Shown here in pieces: positions 38,961-49,784 of a stretch of 64,000 nucleotides of DNA. The notes below the pieces were generated by a model. It did not search any database, was not told the origin of the DNA, and saw only the letters and a program-made list of their open reading frames with translations. The position numbers were made by a program, and so were the translations under genes. The stretch comes from Ignelater luminosus (Eukaryota > Arthropoda > Insecta > Coleoptera > Elateridae): the NCBI GenBank assembly GCA_011009095.1, contig VTPC01090033.1, positions 532,587 through 596,586 on the forward strand, read 5' to 3'. Within the stretch, counting starts at the first letter, position 1, and each line of letters opens with the position of its first letter.

Positions 38961-40635
38961 TATATTATTTTTTTGTAATATTGGAAATTTTGAATTTTCT
39001 TATCGTTAGTCAAAAAATTAAATAGAAAAAATGATTAATAGATTTACTAATGATGTTGATAAAAGTATTCAAACGGAATTAATAGTGAAATAATATTAGT
39101 TCAGTATTAGAGAAAATTATTTGACTTTTCCTCGTTTAAAACTATGAACCTTATGTACTAGACTTGAAACAAATACAAGATTTCTTTTGTTTTCTTGTTA
39201 TATTTAGATTATAAAAGTCAAGTATATTTTTAGTTTGAACAATTTAAATATTTAATCGAGACAACTCATTAATCTCCCATACAAAATAAATTCTGAGAAG
39301 TTCTTATAAACATTCAGGAGGGAAGTTCTGACCTTTCTGATTTTATAATTCACGCGCGTGAAGAAATTCTTGAAATCGTTTATTTTTACAAATACCACAT
39401 AAAATCCTAATTTGCTGACATTATTATTAATAATTTATATAGATTTCTGATATAGTCTCTCTTGTATATTATTTTAATAAAATAAAGCAAACGTCTTCAA
39501 CTACTTTTCTAAGAAATTATTGAGTTTATTGATTGGATAAATATTTTTGCAAGTTTTAAAATACTTTTGGTCATCTTGAAGGTAACTTTTTATTTGTTTT
39601 ACAAAATCCGTAGGTGATGATGACACAAGAAGATACATACAAAAACCGGTACGCAATGGAGAAGGTCATTGCACATTAAACGACCTTCGCGGTTGAAATC
39701 GCCGACTAATTTTAATAAAGTCATATTTTCTTGAAAGAAGTTTCTCCTTCGTTTGCAAGATAAAAAACAGAAATGTTGCAAAATAAGTTTGTTTCTCTAA
39801 TGTGCATAGGATAAAATATTAATATGTATATTGTAGCTACTATGTAATATGTGTTTTAAAGTTAATTCATTCACCTTGTAACAAAAATCTTGCTTTTAAT
39901 GTTGCAGTAAAGAAAGTGGGTAAGTCGTACGTGTTCTTGCGTAATTGCGGTTAATATGTAGGTGAAATATTAGTTTTATCGGTGCATACGTATTTTTGTT
40001 GTTTTTATATTAATAATGAGCATAAGTGTATTGTTAAGAAATTTTCCGAGTAATTGAAACTGGAAATACTTCTTCAATTGCTTGAAATTATTTTTTGATT
40101 AGAATTGATTATTGTTGTTTAAACAATATTAATTTCTCGTTTGTGTTAATTAACATAGAACAAGGTAATAAGTGATAAGTCTCTTAAAATTGAGTAAAAA
40201 AATCTTATTAATAACGTAAGGAAAAATTTAAAAACTTTAATCAAAATGGAAGATTTTGATAGTTGAGTATAATTAGATTTAAGAAATGCATGCAATCACA
40301 TAAAAAAGGTTTTCACAAGATTTTTCTTTTTCGGTTTTCCTCTTTACTCGATCTATCACCTAATCGTTATGGAACAACCCGACTTCAAAGAATTTGGAGA
40401 TTTCTATTTTTTGCGAGTATTTTTAGACGCAATTAGCTTACGTGCTTTGAAAATAAAAAATATAAGGTCAAATCCAAATAAGACCCTTTTGTTAAGAATG
40501 ATAGAACAAGGTGGTTGTCGGAGACTCTTTTGGGTTTTTTTCTGCCATGTCTTGAAACATGAACTGTAATTGTGAAAGGACTTTTGATTACACAGGGCTA
40601 TGGATTTTGTAGGAGCTATAGTTGTGAAGTTCAAA
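38961..40635. other. AT-rich non-coding DNA
   Basis: No gene or element was recognised. A pyrimidine-AG at 39907 followed 12 nt later by GTAAGTC could delimit a microexon, but this is too short to support. Confidence 0.5.
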
Positions 40636-40637
40636 TA

Positions 40638-42692
40638 CAGTGGCTCACAGCTTATTTGATACAGTACCTGTTTTACAATGTAGACATCAGTAACTTCAAA
40701 GCTAATAAGTGTATTGACAAAATTTGAATGTAAGTTTGTAGACACATGTTTAACGAACATAATGCGCAAAAACTGTTGCAAAAATATACTTCCTCGTCCT
40801 TCAAGAGGGGAATTAGCAATTACGCTGCAAAAATGTAGCTCACAGCTTATTTGATGCAGGCACGTTTGCGAGCCTAGCCGACAGATTATCGCGTCTGTTG
40901 GGGTTTTTTGATTTTGATTTTGTGGAGCACACTGCTCCCTCGTTTCTGTCGGCTATGGTAAGCCTTCTTATTCTGCAGTAATTATTATAATACTACAAAT
41001 GCTCGATTTTCACTTAGTATATTTCTTGAATTACAAATATTTAATTAACATGACATATTATAACTTATTTATGTATTTTGTGATAACGTATTTTAACTTA
41101 TTTAATATATATGTATCGATGTGCTAATACATTCTAACTTATTTATAATTATGCATAGATGTGCACGCTCGCTTTGCACATATTCGAGTGTGTGTCTTCT
41201 TTTTTGTTTTTCTTAGTTCCCTTAGGTACAGGGCAACCCGGGCCGACGGTCAGTTACGCCCCCCTAAGAGGGTCGGTATTTAACAGATGGCTAAAATGAC
41301 CGACAACCTCGACAGCGTCTTTTATCGGTATTTTGTCTATTCTGCCTTTCTTAGTTATGATCGCAAGTAGTTGCAGCCAATTTTTAGTCTGATCAAAGCA
41401 AGCGTCAGTATCATGAGCGGAATTTATAAAAATGAGTCGTCGCACAACAATTGAACAGCGTGAACTGCCCATACACCAATATAAAACTGGGTAATCAATC
41501 CGTAAAATTGCTCAAATAGTCAATTTGAGTACTTCTACAGTGAAGCATATCATCGAGCGCTTCATACACGAGAATCGGGTGAAAGATAAGGGCAGAAGTG
41601 CACCAAACAAAATTTTCAACGCATCTGACGAGCGATACATTGTCCGTAAAATCAAAGCAAATCCGAAGTTATCGGCTCCAAAACTAGTTACTGAAGTCCA
41701 GCATGAATTAACAAAGTCATGCAGTGCTAAAACCGTTCCCCGCCTGCTTTGCGCACACAACTTTAATGGCCGAGTAGCACGTAAGAAGCCATTTTTAAGC
41801 AAAAGACATCAACAGAGCCGATTTGCCTTTGCTAAGGAACATGTCTGCAAAAAATCTGACTTTTGGAACACAGTAGTACCTTTCTCTGACGAGACCAAAT
41901 TCAACATTTTTGGATCCGACGGCTTGTCCTACGTCTAGCGATAACCAAATACTGAACTAAACAAAGAGAACCTCAAAGCTACTGTGAAGCATGGCGGCGG
42001 TAGTATGATGGTTTGGGTCTGTATGTCCGCAGCCGGTGTTAAGAATTTGGAATTTATTGGGGGGATAATGGACAAAAGCATGTACCTCACCATACTCAAA
42101 AACAATTTGCTACAAAATGCCGAGAAACTGGGTATACGCGAACAGTTCCAGTTTTATCAAGACAACGACCCCAAGCACAAGTCGAGACTTGTGCAATCCT
42201 GGCTCATATGGCACTGCCCCCATTTGATGTCACCACCGGCGCAGTCACCTGACATGAACGTCATTGACAATCTGTGGGCCTTGTTGGACACAAACATTCG
42301 GAAACACAAAATCTCCAACAAAGATTAATCACCCCAGACATTACACAAAAGCTTATCGATGCAATGCCAACCAGACTCCAGGCTCTTGTAGAGGCACAGA
42401 GATATCACACTAAATACTAAAAGGAGCATTAAAATAAATAGTTTATAGGATTTTTAAGTCTTAATTGAATTGTATCAAATAAGCTGTGTCATGAAATTTA
42501 GCAGTATTTTTACTTTTTAGTTATTATGTTGGTAAATAGAAATTTGGTGAAATTAATAAAATTCCTTGGTTAAACTATATATCATATTCTTCAAAATAGC
42601 ATTCGAATTTTCTCGATATTCTTTTTAGTTTTTAAATTATTGCCACTTGAACTTTAAAACAGGTACTGTATCAAATAAGCTGTGAGCCACTG
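40638..42692 (+). mobile_element. Tc1-type transposon with doubled terminal repeats (IR/DR)
   Basis: The outer ends are inverted copies of CAGTGGCTCACAGCTTATTT followed by GATACAGTACCTG, with TA at 40636-40637 and 42693-42694. An inner copy of the core GCTCACAGCTTATTTGAT lies 195 bp inside the left end (40838). A shorter inner copy lies 196 bp inside the right end (ending at 42488). Two transposase-binding-like repeats per arm, about 200 bp apart, is the IR/DR arrangement known from Sleeping Beauty and some insect Tc1 elements. At 2.05 kb the size is normal for such elements. Confidence 0.92.
41432..42420 (+). pseudogene. Tc1-family transposase, broken
   Basis: The ATG at 41432 gives MSRRTTIEQRELPIHQYKTG, then a TAA (41492-41494), then an HTH (IRKIAQIVNLSTSTVKHIIE) and a second domain (GRSAPNKIF, DERYIVRKIKANPKLSAPKL). 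Core motifs are PFSDETKFNIFGSDG (first Asp), VKHGGGSMMVWVCMSAAGV, QDNDPKHKS (second Asp) and QSPDMNVIDNLWALL. The third acid, 34 residues after the second Asp, is Asp where Tc1 enzymes usually have Glu. TAG and TAA lie at 41936-41938 and 41942-41944. A frameshift near 42328 is followed by the natural C-terminus ending at 42420. It lies centrally between the TIRs on the plus strand. Confidence 0.9.
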
Positions 42693-42694
42693 TA

Positions 42695-44792
42695 TGAATC
42701 TTAACGCTTTTATTGCTTTGGCATAATCTTTTTACGGGCGCTCGAAATATTGAGAAACAACGGGCAAGAAGTATGTATCCTCTTTATCTTCAGTCTGCAA
42801 TGCTAGTTTAATATCAGCGTAATATGTATTCCATTTAGTGTTCTTTTAAACGTCCCCTTTGGGTTAAGTCAAATAATTATTCTTATAAAATAATATTTTG
42901 GAATGCAAAATAAACACTTTGAATTGCTCTTTGTAATACTCGTACCGTAGGTGTTCAGATCACGATTCGTTTTGTACCAGGTTTTAGATAATTATTTCTC
43001 TTTCTAGAATAGAATGTTTTATAATAGAAAACAAATAAAAATAATCTTGTGTTAGCACAAGGTAAAATACAACAAGGCAATTCAAGGCTTACTCATACAT
43101 AAACACAATTGTACATTATTCATTTGAAATACATGCATAATTTAAATAACGTACCATAAATTTGTCTTTGTACCTTTGTTAATTAGCTTTTTTAAACAAA
43201 TTGTGTTCTATATTTAAATCTGGTAAAATCTACTTGGTAATATATTTAATTTCGCTTATATTAACCTTGTTTACGGAAGTAACAATAAATTACGCTTTTT
43301 ATTTGTTAAAAAGATCGTGAACTCAAACACAGACAATTCGAAATGTTGCAGGCGAAACTCTCACATGTACATGCAGTAGCAGAGTTTTGTAACCATTGAA
43401 TTATTTTACTAATTATAAATGTGTTATTGTTTTTTATATTTATTGCTGTTATAATTGATAAATTTATTGTCGAGAAAGTAAAAGTTGTGATTTTAATTAT
43501 TGAAACTAGAAGAAAGTCGATTTTATACATTTTTTTTCTATTTTGAAGTGCATGAATCGAAGAGGAAAGTAAAAACAATTGTGACATCATTGTTTCTAAT
43601 TTATCTTTGATGGCTTTAAAACGGAGCGGTTGAATAATTTTTAATTGCTTAATGGCTCTTTTTGTGTAATAATTAAACTTTCCAGATTTATTATTGCTTG
43701 TTTATAGCCAGTTTAAAAAGAAAGTTCATTTAGAGAAAATCATTATTTCATTGTTAATGGCGCATTTTTTTCAAATTTAGGTAAAACGGTTGATAATTAA
43801 CAGATTTCATTTAAATTTAAAGTATTTTAAAACTATTGAAATAAGTAAGAGAGAAAATCATTTCGGACATCACAAAAATTAAACCTACGAGTAAAGACTG
43901 TACAAGGTTAATTCCATTATCACAATTCAAATTCATTTTACCTTAACCCATTATAGCAGTCTGTTTGCTACGTTTGTAGAGTTTCTTATAAGGGTGTGTG
44001 TTTGGGTGCATATATGTCGCAGAGAAATCTAAAAAGCAGGATTTCCACATTTTAAGAAAAGGGGGGTTAATCGCCAGACTACATCCCAGTTTTTGATCAC
44101 AGGAATGTTGTCACCCTATACGAGTAGATAGTTGACTCAACCAAATCATACGGATAGGTTTGGCAAATAAAAAACGCTTTTCTAACATCCTTCAGAATTA
44201 GCCTTTGGCAGTTTTCTGGTATAATACAGATATTACCAAATGAAGTTTTTCTTTCTAATCTGCTTGTTTCTCCTCTTTTTTCTTGCCACATTTAAACTTA
44301 TTTGTCTTTCCCACATTATTTTTTTTTGAGCTATTGCCGTTTTATTGGTTGGAATTTCCAACAGATAGGTTTGTTTTTATGCAATGAAAAATTATTGTAA
44401 TGTTAAGTTAGAAACTATCTTTTAGATTTTTGATAGATTGCGCGAGACTTGAGAGACTTTTTTCCCTACAGTTACCTTCTTGCATACAATCTTCCATCTC
44501 GGAGCAGACAGCGATTGTCACGATTTTTCTTAATCACTTACGGTATAACAAGATGAAATTTATTTCGTTTGCAATTTTGGAAAAATTTTAACTGCCTTGA
44601 TCATATTGTATGTAATGGGGTGAGGGAATAAAACAAAACTTCACAGTTGTAACAAATTGTAAAGTGTTAAAGAATTTTTCAAAAACATGTTCGGACAACT
44701 TCGGTTTTATCTCTTTTCCGTAATATATATATATCGATATCATTGATATAAAATGAGCATGATTCAATAATGTGGTTGGTTGACTTGAGCCT
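42695..44792. other. AT-rich non-coding DNA
   Basis: No recognisable gene, RNA gene or repeat pair. Confidence 0.55.
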
Positions 44793-45503
44793 ACCGAATC
44801 TGATGACAAATGTGATTCCCATAGAAAGATAAGACCATTCCAGTCTATTAATACCAAATTTAAGTGGCGGAAATCATTGGGTAAAAGATAATGAGAGGAG
44901 CGGATTATTTTCTATGGGAAATTGAACGAAATATCAAACTTAATAGCCTAATCTAACATAATCTAATAATTATTCTGAATTGGATTGATTTGTTTTTATT
45001 TATTTTATTTTAAAGAAAAATAAAATTCTAAGTAAATCCCCATCCAAAAAATAAATCTAAAAATCATTTTCATAAATAATAATATTAAAATAATCAAAAA
45101 TCAACCAGAAGAAAAACTTCCCAATTTAATTTAAAATGATAGCTGGCTTATTTTCTAAACTTTCAGTTTCCATCAGTACCTCCTTGATGAAATTAAACCT
45201 AACGAAACATTCACAATACTTAACTCTACAACTAATAAAAAGCTACTTTAGAACCAAAGAAAAAATTCTGAGTTAAAATGGTTTTCCTAAAATGAGGAAT
45301 TTCTTTGTGAAAACAGTAAACTTAAAGAAAGACTAGGTTAGATTAGGCTAGATTTGATATTTTGTTCAATTTTAACAATAGACTATTATGTTACATTTTG
45401 ACCTCTCATAATTTTTGACCCAGTGGTCTCCGCCACTTAAATTTGTTATTGTCTTGGTCAAATCTTTCTGTAGGTACTATATTTGTCATCAGATTCGATA
45501 TTC
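44793..45503. repeat. Long inverted repeat, MITE-like
   Basis: Arms ~44793-44975 and ~45330-45503 are inverted copies with several indels. Shared blocks include CGAATCTGATGACAAAT, AAATTTAAGTGGCGGA, AATGAGAGG-type sequence and CCTAATCTAAC. The interior (~350 bp) is AT-rich and non-coding. I could not define the exact ends or a target duplication. Confidence 0.75.
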
Positions 45504-45540
45504 GGGTATACTAAAGTCTATTCATTTGTTTTTGTATATA

Positions 45541-47716
45541 TTACCGGCAAAGTATATAATTCAGGCATTCTATAGAATGCCTAACGATTTCATGCAATGT
45601 ATGAAATCTTTTTTAGTTCAAATATTTTTCTACACATTACCTAGTCATTTTATAGAATGCCTATAATACATCAGGAAAGGTATGAAATGAAAAACATAAA
45701 TCAAACTTATTCGAATTAAGAAAATAAACAGAAACTTAACAAACATCGAACATGTATTTTTTAAAAGTCTATAGAAACAGATTTTTCTATTTATTTCTGC
45801 GAGATAAACTTGAATGACATTTACTAGAACAAAGTATCTTTTTCTTAACGCACAAACATTTCATTGTTCCACAATTCCTTTTGCAACTACTTCTGACAAA
45901 TCCTTGCCTCGTTCCGGTAATTTACATTAATAAATAATTAAAATAAAATTCTGATAAACTGTAAACTGGGATCTAGAATAGAGCGATTTAATAACTCCTT
46001 GCTTAGTATCGAGCTGATCTAGTCCATCGTGCCTTATTTATGACAATCGCTAGAATATTTTGAGCATCGCCACGTCCCCTATCAACTTCTGGTACTAGAA
46101 TCCTTACAATTGTACCGACAGCTACCAATGGAAGTTTTTGTTACCATGTTTCAACATTCTTTCTGCTTGTTTCAAGTTTTCTTTTCCAGAATGCCGATTT
46201 ACAGTAGTTGCTACTCTAGTTTTCGAGCATATAGGACATAAAAACTGACCCATGACCTTCGCCATTATTTGATTTTTCTGGCGCAGCACAGATGGAATGA
46301 ATAGTTTGGTTGAATCCTCTGTAAGTCTGAGTTTCACTTGTCTCTTTGAAACATACACAACATAAAGTATTTGATGGCTCGTTAACTATATCTACAGTAG
46401 CTGAAGGTTGATCACGTGACTCGGGCGTTTTAAAGGTTACATCCTAAGCAGGTTTATTTTGTGTATTTTCTTGATTAGTATTATTGTTAATAACTGTCTT
46501 CAAATCTTCTTCATTCTTAAGATTTTGCGCAACTTCATTTGGTAATGTAATGGCTACTTTTATCTTACATCCAAAAAGAGCCTCGTAAGGTGTTTGTTTG
46601 ATTCCAGAATGAAAAGCTCTATTTTTTCATCAGCTGTATAAATTTTAAACTTTCATTTCAGTGTCCAGTAGTATTATCTTGCAGCCATGTAGTCAACATG
46701 TTTTCGATATCTTTGTTTGCCCTCTCAGCACAACCATAGCTCTGAGAGTGCCTCGGCTTGTCATGCACAATAGTCAATGAAGGCCAGTACTGCTTTAAGT
46801 TATAAATAATCTAATTCGCAAATTCCCTGTCATTATCTGATTGGAGTATAGTAGGGGCGCCAAATAGGGTAAAAATATCTAATAAGACGTAACCTATTTC
46901 TGTCCGTTTCGATTTAGGTCCTCGGAATACAACGAATTTACTCAAGTGGTCCTGGTAAACCTGTATAAACTTGCAGTCACCATGTGGGTGAGACTGAAAG
47001 TCGATCAAGTACACTTGACAACGGGAATTAAACTCGGAAGAAATTATAGGCTTTACAACAATACATTTATTTTAACACCTTTCTGTTTTTGTTGGCACGG
47101 TTCGTAAAGTTGGGTGTATAGCTCTATATCATACCAAGTTACGTTTTTATATCCATTTGACAGTTTTTTAATCATGCGGTCTCTTCTCTCATGACCAACA
47201 GTAATATAACAGTAGCATAACATCAAATAGTTCACTATCAGAAACGTAGTAAAGTATGTTGCTTCCAGATTCTTTAACAGGAAATATAAGGGTGATTTTC
47301 TGGTCAATTGTGAGAATATCATAACGTTTCAGTAACCAATAATCCCTTGGAACTGCTTTTGCGGTCGATTTCACATTATTAACATAATTAATTAACACTG
47401 TGTACTGTTCACCGTCAATGTAAACACAATTCTTTACATGTTAATTTCTTTTACTCTTTAATTCCGCGTAAAATTTATTTTTCATGATGCCATACTGAAC
47501 AAGATTCTTGTTACGAGAACAAACAGCACCTGCGTTGCAAGTCAGGCAACACTGCAATCTTTCCAATATATCATTGCAGTTATTTCATACGTTGCCGGTT
47601 ATTGAATCGGCCTTCCATACAATGCCTAGGAAATGCATATAATATGATTTATTTCGTACAATGCCTGATGATTTTAGGAATTCTATACAATGCCGGATTT
47701 CATACTTTGCCGGTAA
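45541..47716 (-). mobile_element. TIR-flanked element carrying a gypsy-type integrase (Ginger/KRBA2-like)
   Basis: The left end reads TTACCGGCAAAGTATATAAT. The reverse complement of the right end reads TTACCGGCAAAGTATGAAAT, and both continue with a GGCATT-TATAGAAT block. The similarity may reach six bases further out (GTATAT on both sides), so the exact limit and target duplication are unclear. Subterminal copies of ATACAATGCC-like decamers occur several times near each end. The only gene inside is an integrase on the minus strand. There is no reverse transcriptase, gag or LTR, so the unit is organised like a cut-and-paste transposon. Confidence 0.72.
45933..47485 (-). pseudogene. KRBA2-like integrase (retroviral-type DDE), broken
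   Basis: The ATG at 47485 starts MKNKFYAELKSKRN, followed by stop-interrupted sequence to KAVPRDYWLLKRYDI. A zinc-binding-like region follows (GHERRDRMIKKL, YEPCQQKQKG). The catalytic core has LIDFQSHPHGDCKFIQVYQD (first Asp), LFGAPTILQSDNDREFAN (second Asp) and, after a stop, HSQSYGCAERANKDIE (Glu). The C-terminal part has a Cys-rich stretch (CCVCFKETSE), AVGTIVRILVPEVDRGRGDA and YSRSQFTVY. This order matches proteins annotated in insects as KRAB-A domain-containing 2-like, whose integrase is of Gypsy/Ginger type. Multiple frameshifts and stops (for example near 46800, 46610 and 46440) disable it. The end is approximate. Confidence 0.83.
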
Positions 47717-47748
47717 CATATACACACATTAAGAAACATTTAAAAATA

Positions 47749-49782
47749 CAGGGACATCATCAATAGGAGGAAGCCACGTGACCACTAATTTAAAAGTGGC
47801 GCGATATTTTACTTTTCAACGTTGGCTACACTGCCTCACGAGTACATTTCTAACCTAAAATTACATCGGCGTGCGTACGTTCCGTGGTTTCTTGGTCTCT
47901 CTTTTGCGTTTTCTACAGTTTATTTTGTTCTATTTAAAAATCAGTCTTTTTCAAGACTAAATCTGTTTTTTGTGAGTTAATCGAGGTAAGTTAGATTTAA
48001 CGCATTCAAAGTGTGATAATAAATTTTAAAACTGCATAATTATTTCAGTTTGGAAGGTTACGCTTTTGCGATGCCTTTTACAAGCGAACAAGATAAATTT
48101 ATTTTAATAGCTCACTGTCGAAGTGGAACACAGAATGCAGATGGTTCATGGACCTATTCATTACAATCTTGTATCCAACAATTTGAACAAGCTTTTCCTG
48201 AAGTGCAAGTCCACTACGATCCATTTGTACGTCGTAGGCATGATATACTTTCCCCATAAATCCATTAAACGCTTAGCCACTGAAACAGGTAGGAATCTAT
48301 TTGCATTAAACAAATATGTTTTGCTTCATTCGTGTTTTAAATTATTAATTATTTTGAATTTATCACTTGTAGTAATTCAGTTGTTTTATTAGCAAACTTA
48401 AATAAAAAACTGGCACTGCTATTTATTTCTGAATTATTTATATTCATTAAACAATTTAAACTATTTTAAACCATAATCTAACCAACAACTTTTTCTGCAG
48501 GACTTTCATATGGAAGTTGCCAAGTTGCATTAAAAAAGAAGCTACGAATGCATCCCTATAAAGTGTCTGTAATACAAGAACTGTTTCTGCATGATCATCA
48601 ATTACGAGTTCAACACTGTCAGTGGTTTATGCAACACTTGAGCAACGATAACATATTAAATATTACATTTATGTCAGATGAAGCATGGTTTCATTTGTCG
48701 GGCTATGTGAACAGCCAAAATTACAGAACCTGGGCCACAGAGAATCCCCACAATTATGAAGAAACAATTTTGCATCCCCAGAAGGTTGGTGTATGGGTTG
48801 CCATGTCAAGATGCAGGATCTATGGTCCATTGTCTTTTAATGACACAATCAGTGGAGAAAGATACCGAGATAATATTTTAACACCTTTTATCGAACAACT
48901 ATTGGATGATGAAATCCAAGAGGCCATATCGAACCATTTATGTAATTTGTACATAAATTGCAATAAAATGTAAAATAACTAAATGAAATTGTAAAATTTA
49001 GGATAAATGTAAGCCATTATTTTTAATTAAATTCTAGTAACCTGCTACCTAATGAATTATTTTTTTATAAATAAATTATGGCAGCTGAAATAATTGCGAT
49101 TTTTAGTTCTGTTATCTAGCATACCTAGTTCTAAGTATTATGTTACATTAATTTCAGAAAATAAAAATTACACGTCAATTATTAATCTTTAATTATTCCC
49201 AGAACACGATTGTGTTAAGACGGCTGCCTAAGTACCGATTTTGATAAACGGTTTTTTTAAATATAAAATTAAACATTTAATGACTCTTAATGATTGAGTA
49301 TGTATATCATTTATGCATGCATAACTATACAAAAAAATTCACTATTAAATATTTAGTTTTAAATTTAAATAAGTTTGAACTTCAAATATTCTTTAAATGA
49401 CCAGGTATTGGTGCGTTTACCCTACCTGCATAATTATCTTTTTATGAAAAATCCTTCATAGTAGGCAGTTAAATTTAATAAAATTGAAAAAATAACTAAA
49501 AAGCTCTTGTTGAACAGCCACATCAGCATTGTTTGGGCCTTATCTAATTCTTGTTTTTAAAAATATCTTCAATATATTGTCATTTTTTAATTTTCCAATT
49601 TTATATATAAGTATCTTTAAATATTTAAGTTTCTAAGTAGTTTCATCATATATCCAATACTACGCCACTGGAAAACTACATAATTCTTTATTACAACAGA
49701 GCTGCCAACAGTGCAAGATGTGTTGCCTAGCCAACAGTAAATTTCGTGGTCACGTGGCTTCCTCCTATTTATGATGTCCCTG
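47749..49782 (+). mobile_element. Tc1/mariner-superfamily transposon with DUF4817-type transposase
   Basis: The ends are inverted copies of CAGGGACATCATCAATAGGA followed by GGAAGCCACGTGACCAC, matching at all but one or two positions over ~37 bp. TA flanks both (47747-47748, 49783-49784). The left end lies only ~32 bp from the right end of the integrase element. The gene is in the left half. A 5' leader intron (GTAAGT at 47986 to AG at 48048) precedes the start codon. Confidence 0.92.
48071..48973 (+). pseudogene. DUF4817/DDE transposase, spliced and C-terminally truncated
   Basis: The ATG at 48071 gives MPFTSEQDKFILIAHCRSGT followed by WTYSLQSCIQQF, the helix-turn-helix typical of insect DUF4817 transposases. 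The HTH continues to ~48245, where the frame changes. SIKRLATETG then joins across intron 48289-48500 (GTAGGA to CTGCAG) to LSYGSCQVALKKKLRMHPYK, restoring one frame. The core begins ITFMSDEAWFHLSGYVNSQN (first Asp), then ENPHNYEETILHPQKVGVWV and NILTPFIEQL. The protein ends at 48973 before the expected QQDGA and SPDL-P blocks, so two catalytic residues are missing. A linker normally present after the first HTH is also shortened. Confidence 0.85.
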
Positions 49783-49784
49783 TA

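Noticed and set aside
39908..39919. 12-nt microexon between TTGCAG and GTAAGTC
   Set aside because: Too short to be supported by sequence alone; chance pairs of such signals are common.
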